Part shown: piece after piece, positions 43,045 to 50,432 of the stretch
Layout: every line of letters begins with the position of its first letter
Numbering within the stretch: the first letter of the stretch is position 1
Source: Bacteroidota bacterium
GTDB taxonomy: Bacteria; Bacteroidota; Bacteroidia; UKL13-3
Reading direction: 5' to 3'
NCBI GenBank assembly: GCA_040388375.1
Contig: JAZKBU010000004.1
Span: forward strand, 248,001-312,000
DNA: 64,000 bases
Notes under the pieces: model-generated
Database searches by the model: none
Told to the model about the DNA's origin: nothing
What the model saw: the letters and a program-made list of their open reading frames with translations, nothing else
Position numbers and translations under genes: made by a program

Positions 43045-43554
43045 TTAGAAGGCAAATTTTAATCCTAATCCAGGGTCAAGCGCAAAGAAAGCTCCACCAT
43101 TGGTGTTAATCTCTAAAAAGGGTTTTAAGTCAAAGCTTATAGCAAATGGAATGGGTGTTATTTTATACTCAAGTCCCACAATACCATCTATACCAAGTCC
43201 AACTCCACCATCAGAGTAATAATCCCTGTAGTAATAACGGCTTGGGCCGCGGTAACGATCAGATGCTGCTATGTGGCCACCACCACCGTAGTACCAGTTT
43301 AAGCCAATGGCCCCTGAGTTTGCGTGTTTTTCGTACAAGCCGGTTATACTAAAAGCATTGCCCCATAATCCTATAATTCCTTCCAGCGCTGCGCCACTGC
43401 TGGTAAAATGCTTAATAGTAAGTCCTGAAGTTCCTCCTGCACGTAAGCCAATGGCTGTGCTGTAAGTACTACTATTAATTGATTGTGCACGGCTTATAAA
43501 AGGGAACATTAGGGAAATCCATAACCCTAATATTAAAAGATGTTTAGTTTTCAT
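43045..43554 (-). CDS. Outer membrane beta-barrel protein
   Basis: This 169-residue protein has a signal peptide (about residues 1-22, ending SRAQ) followed by short amphipathic strands (STAIGLRAGGTSGLTIKHF, GAIGLNWYYGGGG, GLGIDGIVGLEYKI and the C-terminal FALDPGLGLKFAF ending in Phe). It is a small outer-membrane barrel without a recognised ligand. A TGGCATG element (43596-43582) lies 28 nt upstream, so it may be in the same regulon as the other island genes. Confidence 0.75.
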   Translation of the reverse strand: MKTKHLLILGLWISLMFPFISRAQSINSSTYSTAIGLRAGGTSGLTIKHFTSSGAALEGIIGLWGNAFSITGLYEKHANSGAIGLNWYYGGGGHIAASDRYRGPSRYYYRDYYSDGGVGLGIDGIVGLEYKITPIPFAISFDLKPFLEINTNGGAFFALDPGLGLKFAF

Positions 43555-43581
43555 AATAGTTTTATTTTATTGGGTAATTAA

Positions 43582-43596
43582 CCAAAGTACATGCCA
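43582..43596 (-). promoter_or_regulatory. TGGCAT-type promoter-like element
   Basis: The minus strand reads TGGCATGTACTTTGG, 28 nt before the ATG of the beta-barrel gene. It lies inside a short palindrome GTACtATGGCATGTAC. Confidence 0.35.
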
Positions 43597-43622
43597 TAGT
43601 ACTTTGTATATTTTTTTTTGTA

Positions 43623-43652
43623 AAAATGCCTCTTCCGTAGAAGAAGCATTTT
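43623..43652 (-). terminator. Terminator-like hairpin
   Basis: AAAATGC-c-TCTTC-CGTA-GAAGA-a-GCATTTT is a 12-bp stem with one mismatch and a 4-nt loop, followed on the minus strand by TTTTTAC. It lies downstream of the small broken gene at 43798-44016. Confidence 0.7.
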
Positions 43653-43797
43653 AAATACCCAGGATTGTTTTCAGCTCCAATTTTGTATTTCAACATTGAA
43701 TTGAAAAATTGCCTTTGGTATTGTTGTTCTTTTCGCAGAGAAAAGGTCTTTATTTAATAGTGCATTCGATTTTAATCGTAACACCATTTGCTTTAAT

Positions 43798-44016
43798 TTA
43801 AATAACATTATCTATGGAATTAGCCAATGGACGTAAGGCTCCTGAAGCAAACATTTCACCACCTATTAAATCAACATCAACCAATTCAAATTTTCATTCT
43901 TCGCTGGTATAAGTAATATCCGAAGTAGGTATCAATGTAGCAGAAGTAGTGGCATCGGTTGCGGTAACCAACAGCATTGTACTTAAAAGGCCCATTAATA
44001 TAATTCCTGATTTCAT
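43798..44016 (-). pseudogene. Small exported protein gene with an in-frame TGA
   Basis: From the ATG at 44016 the frame reads MKSGIILMGLLSTMLLVTA (a signal peptide), then TDATTSATLIPTSDITYTSEE and a TGA at 43896-43894. The same frame then stays open for another 31 codons, KFELVDVDLIGGEMFASGA and LRPLANSIDNVI, to a TAA at 43798. That extension looks like protein, and replacing TGA by TGG would give a smooth 72-residue product. It could be a nonsense mutation, an assembly error, or only a 40-residue peptide with chance extension. The longer upstream start at 44106 has no good leader. Confidence 0.4.
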
Positions 44017-44273
44017 AGTGTTTTGTAAGTACAAAAAACGAACCAGCCCAACTTTGCTGTTAAAACAAGTTGTTTGTACTATTTTATGTGGAAGGATTTT
44101 CAGCATTTGAGTAAAATAGGTGCCACTTTTAAATGGGGAACTACTTAATTTTTTATAACGGATGAGTATAAAAATGTTGTTGCAGTAAACCTGAAAGAGG
44201 TAATGAGGTAAGATTGTATAAATGGAATGTGGAATAAAGTTTGTTTTATATTATTTAATAAATAACAACTGAT

Positions 44274-45059
44274 ATGAAAAATTTAAGATTAGCCGGGCTA
44301 CTTATTATGGTAGCAGTCATCCTTGCAGGGCTGGGATGTACAAAAGATTCAAGTGGTTCGTCAGAACAAGGCACTATGGATGTACGCATGACAGACGATG
44401 TAGGCTTTTATGATAAAGTGTATATAGATGTTCAGGGGATTAAAGTCAACATAGAAGGAAGAGGATGGGTAGATGTTACCCCAACCCGTACAGGTATTTA
44501 TAATATTCTGGAACTTAATAATGGTATTGATACACTAATTGCATCTTCTTCTGTTCCTGTTGGAAACGTAACCGAAGTAAGACTAATATTAGGCCCTAAT
44601 AATACCGTGGTAGTAAACGGAACTACTTGGCCTATGGATGCTCCTTCAGCAGAAGAGTCAGGGTTAAAAATTAAGATTAATCAAGCAGTTACTGCTGGTG
44701 CAAAATGTACCATCTGGCTTGATTTCAATGTTCATAAATCTATTGTGGTAAAAGGCAATGGAGGTTTTTCTTTAAAACCGGTTATACGTTGTTTTATTCA
44801 TAGTTTTACAGGAGCTATTATTGGTGATGTAAACCCGGACAATGTAGCTTATTTTGCTTACGCTGTCCCTGTAAACAATGTAAACGATACCTTCATGACT
44901 TTCTTAAGATCGGATGGAACATTTAAATTATGGGGCTTATTACCACGAACCTATAATGTTGGATTAATGACTAAAGAAAAAGCGGATGTAAAAACCATTA
45001 ATAATGTTTCTGTATCGGCAGGGCAAGAAACAAACCTAGGCCAGATTTCTATTCCTTAA
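44274..45059 (+). CDS. DUF4382 domain lipoprotein
   Basis: This 261-residue protein has a lipoprotein signal (ILAGLGCTKD, Cys at about residue 22) followed by a DUF4382 domain (GTMDVRMTDDVGFYDKVYIDVQGIKVNIEGRGWVDV) and a C-terminal carboxypeptidase-regulatory-like beta sandwich (GAIIGDVNPDNVAYFAYAVPV, ending TINNVSVSAGQETNLGQISI). DUF4382 proteins are surface or periplasmic lipoproteins of unknown role. The leader has a GGAATGTGGAATAAAGTTTG stretch that is a weak variant of the island motif. Confidence 0.8.
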   Translation: MKNLRLAGLLIMVAVILAGLGCTKDSSGSSEQGTMDVRMTDDVGFYDKVYIDVQGIKVNIEGRGWVDVTPTRTGIYNILELNNGIDTLIASSSVPVGNVTEVRLILGPNNTVVVNGTTWPMDAPSAEESGLKIKINQAVTAGAKCTIWLDFNVHKSIVVKGNGGFSLKPVIRCFIHSFTGAIIGDVNPDNVAYFAYAVPVNNVNDTFMTFLRSDGTFKLWGLLPRTYNVGLMTKEKADVKTINNVSVSAGQETNLGQISIP

Positions 45060-45077
45060 AACATCAAATTTATTTAA

Positions 45078-45113
45078 AACAAAAAAGGAAGCTATTAGCT
45101 TCCTTTTTTGTTT
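45078..45113 (+). terminator. Rho-independent terminator
   Basis: AAAAAAGGAAGC and GCTTCCTTTTTT are perfect 12-nt inverted repeats with a 5-nt loop, extended by AAC/GTT, just after the stop of the DUF4382 gene. Confidence 0.9.
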
Positions 45114-45130
45114 ATGCAAGTTGTTATAAA

Positions 45131-45175
45131 TGCGGAATTGTTTCCCCATATAAAGTGGGGAATATTTTTCCTACA
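45131..45175. promoter_or_regulatory. Two tandem palindromes, candidate enhancer sites
   Basis: TGCGGAA-TTGT-TTCCCCA at 45131-45148 is a 7-4-7 inverted repeat with one mismatch. It is followed directly by GTGGGGAA-TATT-TTTCCTAC at 45155-45174, a looser copy. They match the island palindrome and lie 72-116 bp upstream of the promoter-like element at 45247, the distance typical of NtrC-type enhancer sites. Confidence 0.5.
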
Positions 45176-45246
45176 GGTATTTGTAATATTAATTAAACCT
45201 GTTAAGAAGCGCATAAATACAAAGACATACAGGCCATAAATAAAAC

Positions 45247-45261
45247 TGGCATTATTTTGCA
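45247..45261 (+). promoter_or_regulatory. TGGCAT-type promoter-like element
   Basis: TGGCATTATTTTGCA is the closest of all copies to the sigma-54 elements TGGCA and TTGCA, but with 4 rather than 5 bases between. Predicted transcription would begin near 45272, directly in front of a hairpin. Confidence 0.45.
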
Positions 45262-45271
45262 TTGTATATAA

Positions 45272-45440
45272 GTAGTATTTGATAACAGTACTACTAAAAA
45301 AGAATTTTCAGAAAACGCTGTTTTTAGTCAGAATATTCCGAACAATCTCTTTCTTTTCTTCGGCTAATCGAAGAAAAACAAATAGTACAAACATCAAAAA
45401 CCTAAGCCCTCCTTTTAACGGGAGGGCTTTGTATTTTTAA
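45272..45440 (+). ncRNA. Candidate small RNA between a sigma-54-like promoter and a terminator
   Basis: This 169-bp stretch has no plausible reading frame. It begins with a 7-bp hairpin AGTAGTA / TACTACT (45271-45295). It then has an alternative CTAAAAA / TTTTTAG stem (45294-45327), a perfect 9-bp hairpin TTTTCTTCG-GCTAAT-CGAAGAAAA (45354-45377) and a terminator AAGCCCTCC / GGGAGGGCTT with a T-rich tail (45404-45440). Together with the promoter-like element and tandem palindromes upstream it looks like a regulated small RNA. A riboregulated leader for the gene at 45467 is an alternative reading. Confidence 0.4.
45404..45440 (+). terminator. Rho-independent terminator
   Basis: AAGCCCTCC ... 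GGGAGGGCTTTGTATTTTT forms a strong GC stem with a T-rich tail. It lies upstream of the start of the next gene (45467), so it ends a transcript that begins farther left. Confidence 0.85.
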
Positions 45441-45466
45441 TATACCAATGCTTAAATAACAATATT

Positions 45467-45715
45467 ATGGACCTCAGTTTAACAATGCTTTCCTTTGGAA
45501 TACTTTACCAGGAAAGCCCGGAAAAAAATCCTGAACCACCAGACCCGGAAAAGCAAATCCCTAACAAGCAACCGGAAAGACATATACCTGACGTACCGCA
45601 GGAAAATCCTGACCCTACTAAACAACCGGATGAAGATGACCCGGCTAAAATACAACCGCCACCCATTAAAGACCCTGAAAAGGTTTTGCCTTTAACGCTT
45701 ATTGGGTGGGTGTAA
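45467..45715 (+). CDS. Small proline-rich acidic protein
   Basis: This 82-residue protein, after a short hydrophobic start (LSLTMLSFGILY), is extended and Pro-, Asp-, Glu- and Lys-rich, with repeated N/D-P-D/E-P-like blocks (NPEPPDPEKQIPNKQPE, KQPDEDDPAKIQPPPIKDPEK). It has no recognisable domain and is probably disordered. It resembles in composition the proteins at 10828 and 15370. Its promoter may lie between the terminator at 45440 and the ATG, or transcription may read through from 45272. Confidence that it is expressed is moderate. Confidence 0.5.
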   Translation: MDLSLTMLSFGILYQESPEKNPEPPDPEKQIPNKQPERHIPDVPQENPDPTKQPDEDDPAKIQPPPIKDPEKVLPLTLIGWV

Positions 45716-45733
45716 GTTGAAACGGGTATTACA

Positions 45734-45979
45734 TTAGGCAACTTGTATTAACCCCTCACCAACAATAGCAACCACCCTATCGCTTTCAGCAGGCCTAATT
45801 ACATAGCCTCCGGTAAACAAACCGAATGAAGGAAGGATACATTGTTGTGCTCCGAAATAATGATAAATGCCAATGCTTACAGAATGGGACAAACCAACTA
45901 TACAGGTTGTTTTGATTTTTATAATTGTTTGGAGTGCTGCAATGAGTTGAATTTTTTTAACAGGAGGCTTTCTTAGTTT
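45734..45979 (-). pseudogene. C-terminal remnant of a PdeM-like metallophosphoesterase
   Basis: On the minus strand, directly after the McrC stop and in the same frame, an 82-codon open stretch without a start ends in a plausible protein tail. It contains YHYFGAQQCILPSFGLFTGG and YVIRPAESDRVVAIVG, which match the C-terminal end of the ligase-associated DNA-repair endonuclease PdeM family (pattern FG..xxILPxFGxFTG...RP...D). The N-terminal phosphoesterase part is absent. It is best read as a gene fragment left at the edge of the McrBC module. The family match is from memory of the motif, so it is moderate. Confidence 0.5.
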
Positions 45980-45982
45980 TTA

Positions 45983-47353
45983 TCAGCCTACCAAAGGGAG
46001 ATCAATTTCCTGAAGATACATCTCCTTGTACATAGTAGAATTTCTGAATTTGCCATTGAGCAGTCTCTTAGAGTATAATTTAGAATCTTCCTTAAAATCC
46101 TCCTCATTCTCACTTTTGATTTCAGTTTCAGCAATAACAATATTACCTGGATAAACAAAATAGGCCGGAATCACTCTTGAATCATTGATTCCCAGCTCCT
46201 CATAAATTTTATTCAGCCTTGTATAACCCGCCAATTGTCGGGCATCAGCAATACTTGGATTACCATTTTGATATCGGGGTTTGTACTTGGCATCCACTAT
46301 CGCTTTTAAACCCGTGGATGTATTGATAATAAAATCCGGCTCTTGTCCATAAAATTTTTGATGATACTTTACTTCTCCTTCTCCTGAAAACTCTTCTTTC
46401 AACTTCTTAAAAACAAACAACTCAAACAGCTTACTCATATCTATCCAGAAAGGTGGGTGCAAACACTTTTCCGCAGAAACACTTCTGGCAATGTTATAAT
46501 CTCTCAGAGCTAACAACTGATTCCCCAACTGAACAACTCGATTATAGTTCTTGTAAAAAGGGTTGTTTTCTTTATAGATTAAATGTGAAAAAGACTGTTT
46601 TCCTACTTGTTGAAATCCACCCTGACAGTAACGCCATATATCAGAGAGACTTTTTCTAATCTCATGTTGGGCCGGAAATTCATCTAGTTCCCGAGGAATT
46701 ACAGATAAAATATGCTTAATAAACCTGTTTGCTTCAGTATCTACACCAAACTCTTGATATTGGCATACAGTGCTTGTAAGCCTATTCCTAAATACATTTT
46801 GTCTGATCTGATGCCCTACTAAGATTTTACCTTTAATTCGGCCCGATAAGTTTTCTTGCCTTTGATAATAAGACTTTTTCAATCCTCGTTTCAGCAAGTC
46901 CTTCACTGCAGATAAAAATTGTGCAATGAGAAATGGAGTTAAAAGAGGCTGCATTTTATTCTCGATTTCTATCCAATCATCTTCAAATTTTGTAACAACC
47001 AATCCATCCAAATGATCAAAATTTTCTGATTCCTTTAATGCTTCCAAGAGCATTTCAATATAGTTAACTTGGTATTGATCCGTATTGAGTTTTGGTGCCA
47101 CATATATTGATAAACCTAATCTCGGTAAGCGGTCTAGGCCAATATAATAGGATGTTGAAATCCCACAAGAATAAACGCCCTCTTGTTTACCTAACTGGAT
47201 GGATACACAATTTTTTTCCAAGTCTCCATTAATACAAATCTGATCCTCCAATATATCGGATGTAAAATAAGTATCCCAATCTGTCAGCTGTTGAAAAACC
47301 TTCAGATGATTCTGCTGATAATAATATTCAAAATGTTCAGAGATATTTAGCAT
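45983..47353 (-). CDS. mcrC: McrC subunit of a 5-methylcytosine-specific McrBC restriction system
   Basis: This 456-residue protein has the McrC layout: an N-terminal half with a YSCGISTSYYIGLDRLPRLGLSIYVAPKL-type domain and a C-terminal PD-(D/E)xK nuclease domain. The catalytic motif is visible as GQEPDFIINTSTGLKAIVDAKYKPR (about residues 345-368), where the Asp of PDF and the DAK of VDAKYK are the nuclease residues. McrC stimulates McrB GTP hydrolysis and cleaves DNA carrying modified cytosine. It begins 13 bp after the McrB stop, so the two form one operon. Confidence 0.9.
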   Translation of the reverse strand: MLNISEHFEYYYQQNHLKVFQQLTDWDTYFTSDILEDQICINGDLEKNCVSIQLGKQEGVYSCGISTSYYIGLDRLPRLGLSIYVAPKLNTDQYQVNYIEMLLEALKESENFDHLDGLVVTKFEDDWIEIENKMQPLLTPFLIAQFLSAVKDLLKRGLKKSYYQRQENLSGRIKGKILVGHQIRQNVFRNRLTSTVCQYQEFGVDTEANRFIKHILSVIPRELDEFPAQHEIRKSLSDIWRYCQGGFQQVGKQSFSHLIYKENNPFYKNYNRVVQLGNQLLALRDYNIARSVSAEKCLHPPFWIDMSKLFELFVFKKLKEEFSGEGEVKYHQKFYGQEPDFIINTSTGLKAIVDAKYKPRYQNGNPSIADARQLAGYTRLNKIYEELGINDSRVIPAYFVYPGNIVIAETEIKSENEEDFKEDSKLYSKRLLNGKFRNSTMYKEMYLQEIDLPLVG

Positions 47354-47366
47354 TGGCCTACACCCA

Positions 47367-50003
47367 TTAACTTAGTTGGTCGATAATCGCTTTTGCGGAT
47401 TCTTTCAAAATACCGTCTTTGATATATTCTTCAAGAATGGGTTTGATTTCATATTGGATTCGCAAACTGAAATCGATTGGCTTTTCTTTTATATTATTTC
47501 CATTCTCATCCTTTTCGTATTGCTGAATAAAATAAGAATGTCCTAACCAGACATCTTTAGGATCAAAGTCGGTGTTTAAATAATCAGACTTTTCAATTGC
47601 GATGGCATTCGCAGAATAATCCATTTCGGGATTAAAGTTCTTGACGAATAAACCTGCAACCACATTAAAGATTTCCGATTTAAAATCATCACCTAACTCT
47701 TGTTGTAAATTTTTTGGTAATACCTCCACAAAGGCAAAACGTCTTCTAATGGCATAATCAATATGTCCTACGCTACGGTCCGCAGTATTCATTGTACCAA
47801 TAATGTAAAGATTGGGAGGTAATACCAATTTATTGGATCCATCAACCTCATATACAGCCTCTACTTCTTCTCCGCGATATTCAAGAGCGTAAATTAACTC
47901 ACCCAGCACAGATGAAAGATTAGCCCGGTTAATTTCATCGATAATTAATGTGTAGCTTTTCAATGCTTGCCTTTCACCTATTGTTTTCGGGTCAAAAGAC
48001 TGCTTATTTTCCGTTAAGTGGCTCTTGAATTTCTCTATTAAATTTTGATATAAATAATACATCCCACTTCGCGCAGATTTCGAAAGAGCTTTGTTATCCT
48101 TAATCTTTATTGAAGGCGTGGAAAGATACAATCCTATATACCCGTTAATAATATCATTATCCTTAATCAGTACGGAATCCTTTTCGTTGCTATATCGGTT
48201 AACCCTTATTGATTTATCTTCTATCGCTATTATTTTAGGCTTAGTTTCACTTTTTATTAAAATCTCACCATGCTTTTCCAATTCCAACTCAAGGATTTCC
48301 TTGAATTTCTTGTATTCCGTCCCAACCCAAATTTCCTTAGAGATAAGCTCTGGTGTCTTCTTAAAGTCCAAGAAGCTCTTTAACGCTTCCTCTGCAAATA
48401 ATCCAATACATTTATTTACACTTTTATATTCAATTTTATCTCCTCTTGATTCAGCAACTATTCCTCTAACAAAATCCTCGTATGTGTAACTGGGATGAAA
48501 TTGGACAATTTTATATGCTGATTCTGCTAACCGCTTTTTTAGGAAAATAGCCATCCCATTCGCATAAGTATCTGGATTGGAAGACTTCTCTTTAACTACA
48601 GTTCTAATTTTATCAAATGTGACGCTATAGGGACCACCGGTATTTATTTGTACTTTGACCGTATTTGCCTCTATGTTTAAAATTTTGAAACTAGATGACC
48701 CATCAGGAGTAGGGATACTAAGACCAATCTGAAGATTTGCTGTGATAAATGCATCATCAAGAGATGAGTATTCCAACGTATCTTTTACAAGATCAACCGC
48801 CATTTCTTTAGCTAATCTTGTTTTCCCTGTTCCCGGAGGACCTTGGAGGATGATTTGCTTTTTGTAGCTAAGAAGGTTAATAATTTTATTCATCTGATTT
48901 TGATAGTTAACTTCTCTATAACATTTATATGAAACAACAGGTGATTGATTCCCTACACTTGGATAGCTAGATTTATAATATTTAAAATCTTGATAATCCT
49001 CTGGATTTACGCTTTCAATCTTCCTCGCTAAGTAAACCCAACTTGCCGACTTGTTTCCATCTGAATAGTCTGAGAACTTCTCTTGATACCAATTAATTTG
49101 TCCATATAGATTCGACCAGGTAGCCTTATCCAATTCTTGTTGATTTTCCGCAAAATCAATAATCTCAGCAATATACTTTACCTCGTGCTTTGAAGTATAA
49201 AACACTCTAAAAAAGCCATCTTCTTCAATACACTGTTTCAGAAGCTTTAGCGTACTTGAGGTGCCAACCGGCTTTTTGTGATTCCATAATACAATAGGTT
49301 TACCATTTTCAGAATCACTTATAGCATCTTCTTGCCAACCTGTTGAATCCGGACAGACCAAACCAATTACAGAATCTTTCCATTCTTTTTCGATAGCATA
49401 ACATATCCGAGTAAGAAAATGAGTGTAATTTTCAGTATTATTAACCGTCAATGTCAGTTCTGAGAAAAACTCTATGAAATCATTCTTAAATGTTACCCCA
49501 TTAAAAGGCTTCATAAACAAATTTTGAGAAATCTGACTTCTATGATTTTCACTCAACATGGTAAAATGGTCAATAGGGTTTAAAAGATACTCAACGGCAT
49601 TTTTAACCGAACCATCAACCAAAACTTTTTCAAACTTGTATGTAATGAGTTGTTCAACCCAATTATTCATTCTTACAAAGGCCAATGCTAGAACCCTTGT
49701 ATCCTCATATTCATTAAACTCATTTTTTCGGTGGGCTTTTGCGTCACAATAGGAAATAACACTAAATATTGCATTCCCAAATGAAAGAATATCTTGAGAG
49801 TTTTCAAGGAGTTTTTTTAACTCATGGTAATCCTTTTTCCTTGCAATGAGTAAATTCTTACTCTCATCGTTAACTTCTAACTGCAAAAAGTGCTGAAGGG
49901 CATCCTTTGCCTTTTGAAAATAGAATTCAGACGAGTTAGCAATCTTTAGTAAATTAGGATTGCTTATAGCCTCTTCTATTTTTTTTCTCAGAGCAAAATT
50001 CAT
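47367..50003 (-). CDS. mcrB: McrB-like GTPase subunit of an McrBC restriction system
   Basis: This 878-residue protein has an unusual N-terminal half (about 1-380) and a McrB-type AAA+ GTPase in the C-terminal half. Walker A is QGPPGTGKTRLAKEMA (about residue 398). A large insertion follows, and then Walker B in SYTLIIDEINRAN (about 685-697) and the McrB signature IGTMNTADRSVGHIDYAIRRRF (about 750-771). The N-terminal region about 265-355 (FRVFYTSKHEVKYIAEIIDF ... SASWVYLARKI) resembles an EVE/PUA-like modified-base reader. The ATG at 50003 overlaps the TGA of the upstream HsdS remnant in an ATGA arrangement. Confidence 0.9.
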   Translation of the reverse strand: MNFALRKKIEEAISNPNLLKIANSSEFYFQKAKDALQHFLQLEVNDESKNLLIARKKDYHELKKLLENSQDILSFGNAIFSVISYCDAKAHRKNEFNEYEDTRVLALAFVRMNNWVEQLITYKFEKVLVDGSVKNAVEYLLNPIDHFTMLSENHRSQISQNLFMKPFNGVTFKNDFIEFFSELTLTVNNTENYTHFLTRICYAIEKEWKDSVIGLVCPDSTGWQEDAISDSENGKPIVLWNHKKPVGTSSTLKLLKQCIEEDGFFRVFYTSKHEVKYIAEIIDFAENQQELDKATWSNLYGQINWYQEKFSDYSDGNKSASWVYLARKIESVNPEDYQDFKYYKSSYPSVGNQSPVVSYKCYREVNYQNQMNKIINLLSYKKQIILQGPPGTGKTRLAKEMAVDLVKDTLEYSSLDDAFITANLQIGLSIPTPDGSSSFKILNIEANTVKVQINTGGPYSVTFDKIRTVVKEKSSNPDTYANGMAIFLKKRLAESAYKIVQFHPSYTYEDFVRGIVAESRGDKIEYKSVNKCIGLFAEEALKSFLDFKKTPELISKEIWVGTEYKKFKEILELELEKHGEILIKSETKPKIIAIEDKSIRVNRYSNEKDSVLIKDNDIINGYIGLYLSTPSIKIKDNKALSKSARSGMYYLYQNLIEKFKSHLTENKQSFDPKTIGERQALKSYTLIIDEINRANLSSVLGELIYALEYRGEEVEAVYEVDGSNKLVLPPNLYIIGTMNTADRSVGHIDYAIRRRFAFVEVLPKNLQQELGDDFKSEIFNVVAGLFVKNFNPEMDYSANAIAIEKSDYLNTDFDPKDVWLGHSYFIQQYEKDENGNNIKEKPIDFSLRIQYEIKPILEEYIKDGILKESAKAIIDQLS

Positions 50004-50206
50004 TTAGTAGGCCTCCTACCTTTATACAATGCCCAGTCTTCTGTCACCATTCCGTATTGCTCCTCCACCATTTCCTCAGCCTCACCAACCGTCACCTGTC
50101 CATTAATCAACATAGGCAGCAACCAATCCCGTAAGGAAGAGAGTTGTTGGTTTTCTTGTTCATTTATCGAAGGAATTTTTACGCGTGAAATTTCATTAAA
50201 GGCCAT
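50000..50206 (-). pseudogene. C-terminal remnant of a type I restriction specificity subunit (HsdS)
   Basis: The 68-residue frame reads ISRVKIPSINEQENQQLSSL then RDWLLPMLINGQVTVGEAEE, which matches the C-terminal coiled tail of HsdS proteins (the LRDWLLPMLMNGQV motif). The two target-recognition domains (normally 300-350 residues) are missing. It overlaps the mcrB start by 4 bp and probably provides translational coupling for the operon. It is likely what remains of a type I system replaced by McrBC. Confidence 0.75.
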
Positions 50207-50432
50207 GATGCATTTGTTTCTATTATGAGCCAGCTAAAGCTCGATATTATTATCACATATTTTGGCGAATATAAAGAAATGGGTAATGTATTTACGCTTC
50301 TTTTCTAAACTAGGCTTTGACGAAAGTAAGCCTATACTATGACCCAGACATCTAAAAAGTCAGAATATAGCCCGTAAAAACAATCAGTATTTATGGTGCT
50401 TTCAAGAGATCTTGATAAGAAAATAAAACAAC
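50207..50432. other. Intergenic region at the McrBC boundary
   Basis: 226 bp without a gene. It separates the restriction module from the housekeeping gene mnmE. No IS ends, tRNA or direct repeats were seen that would mark an integration site. Confidence 0.5.

Noticed and set aside
43894-43896. TGA as a recoded codon in this genome
   Set aside because: TGA ends several intact genes here, including mcrC and the HsdS remnant, so a local mutation is simpler.
10766-45261. Calling all TGGCAY elements canonical sigma-54 promoters
   Set aside because: Only the copies at 22009 and 27312 keep the 12-bp GG to G(C/T) spacing, and each has a mismatch; most of the others are one base short, so they are reported as sigma-54-like only.
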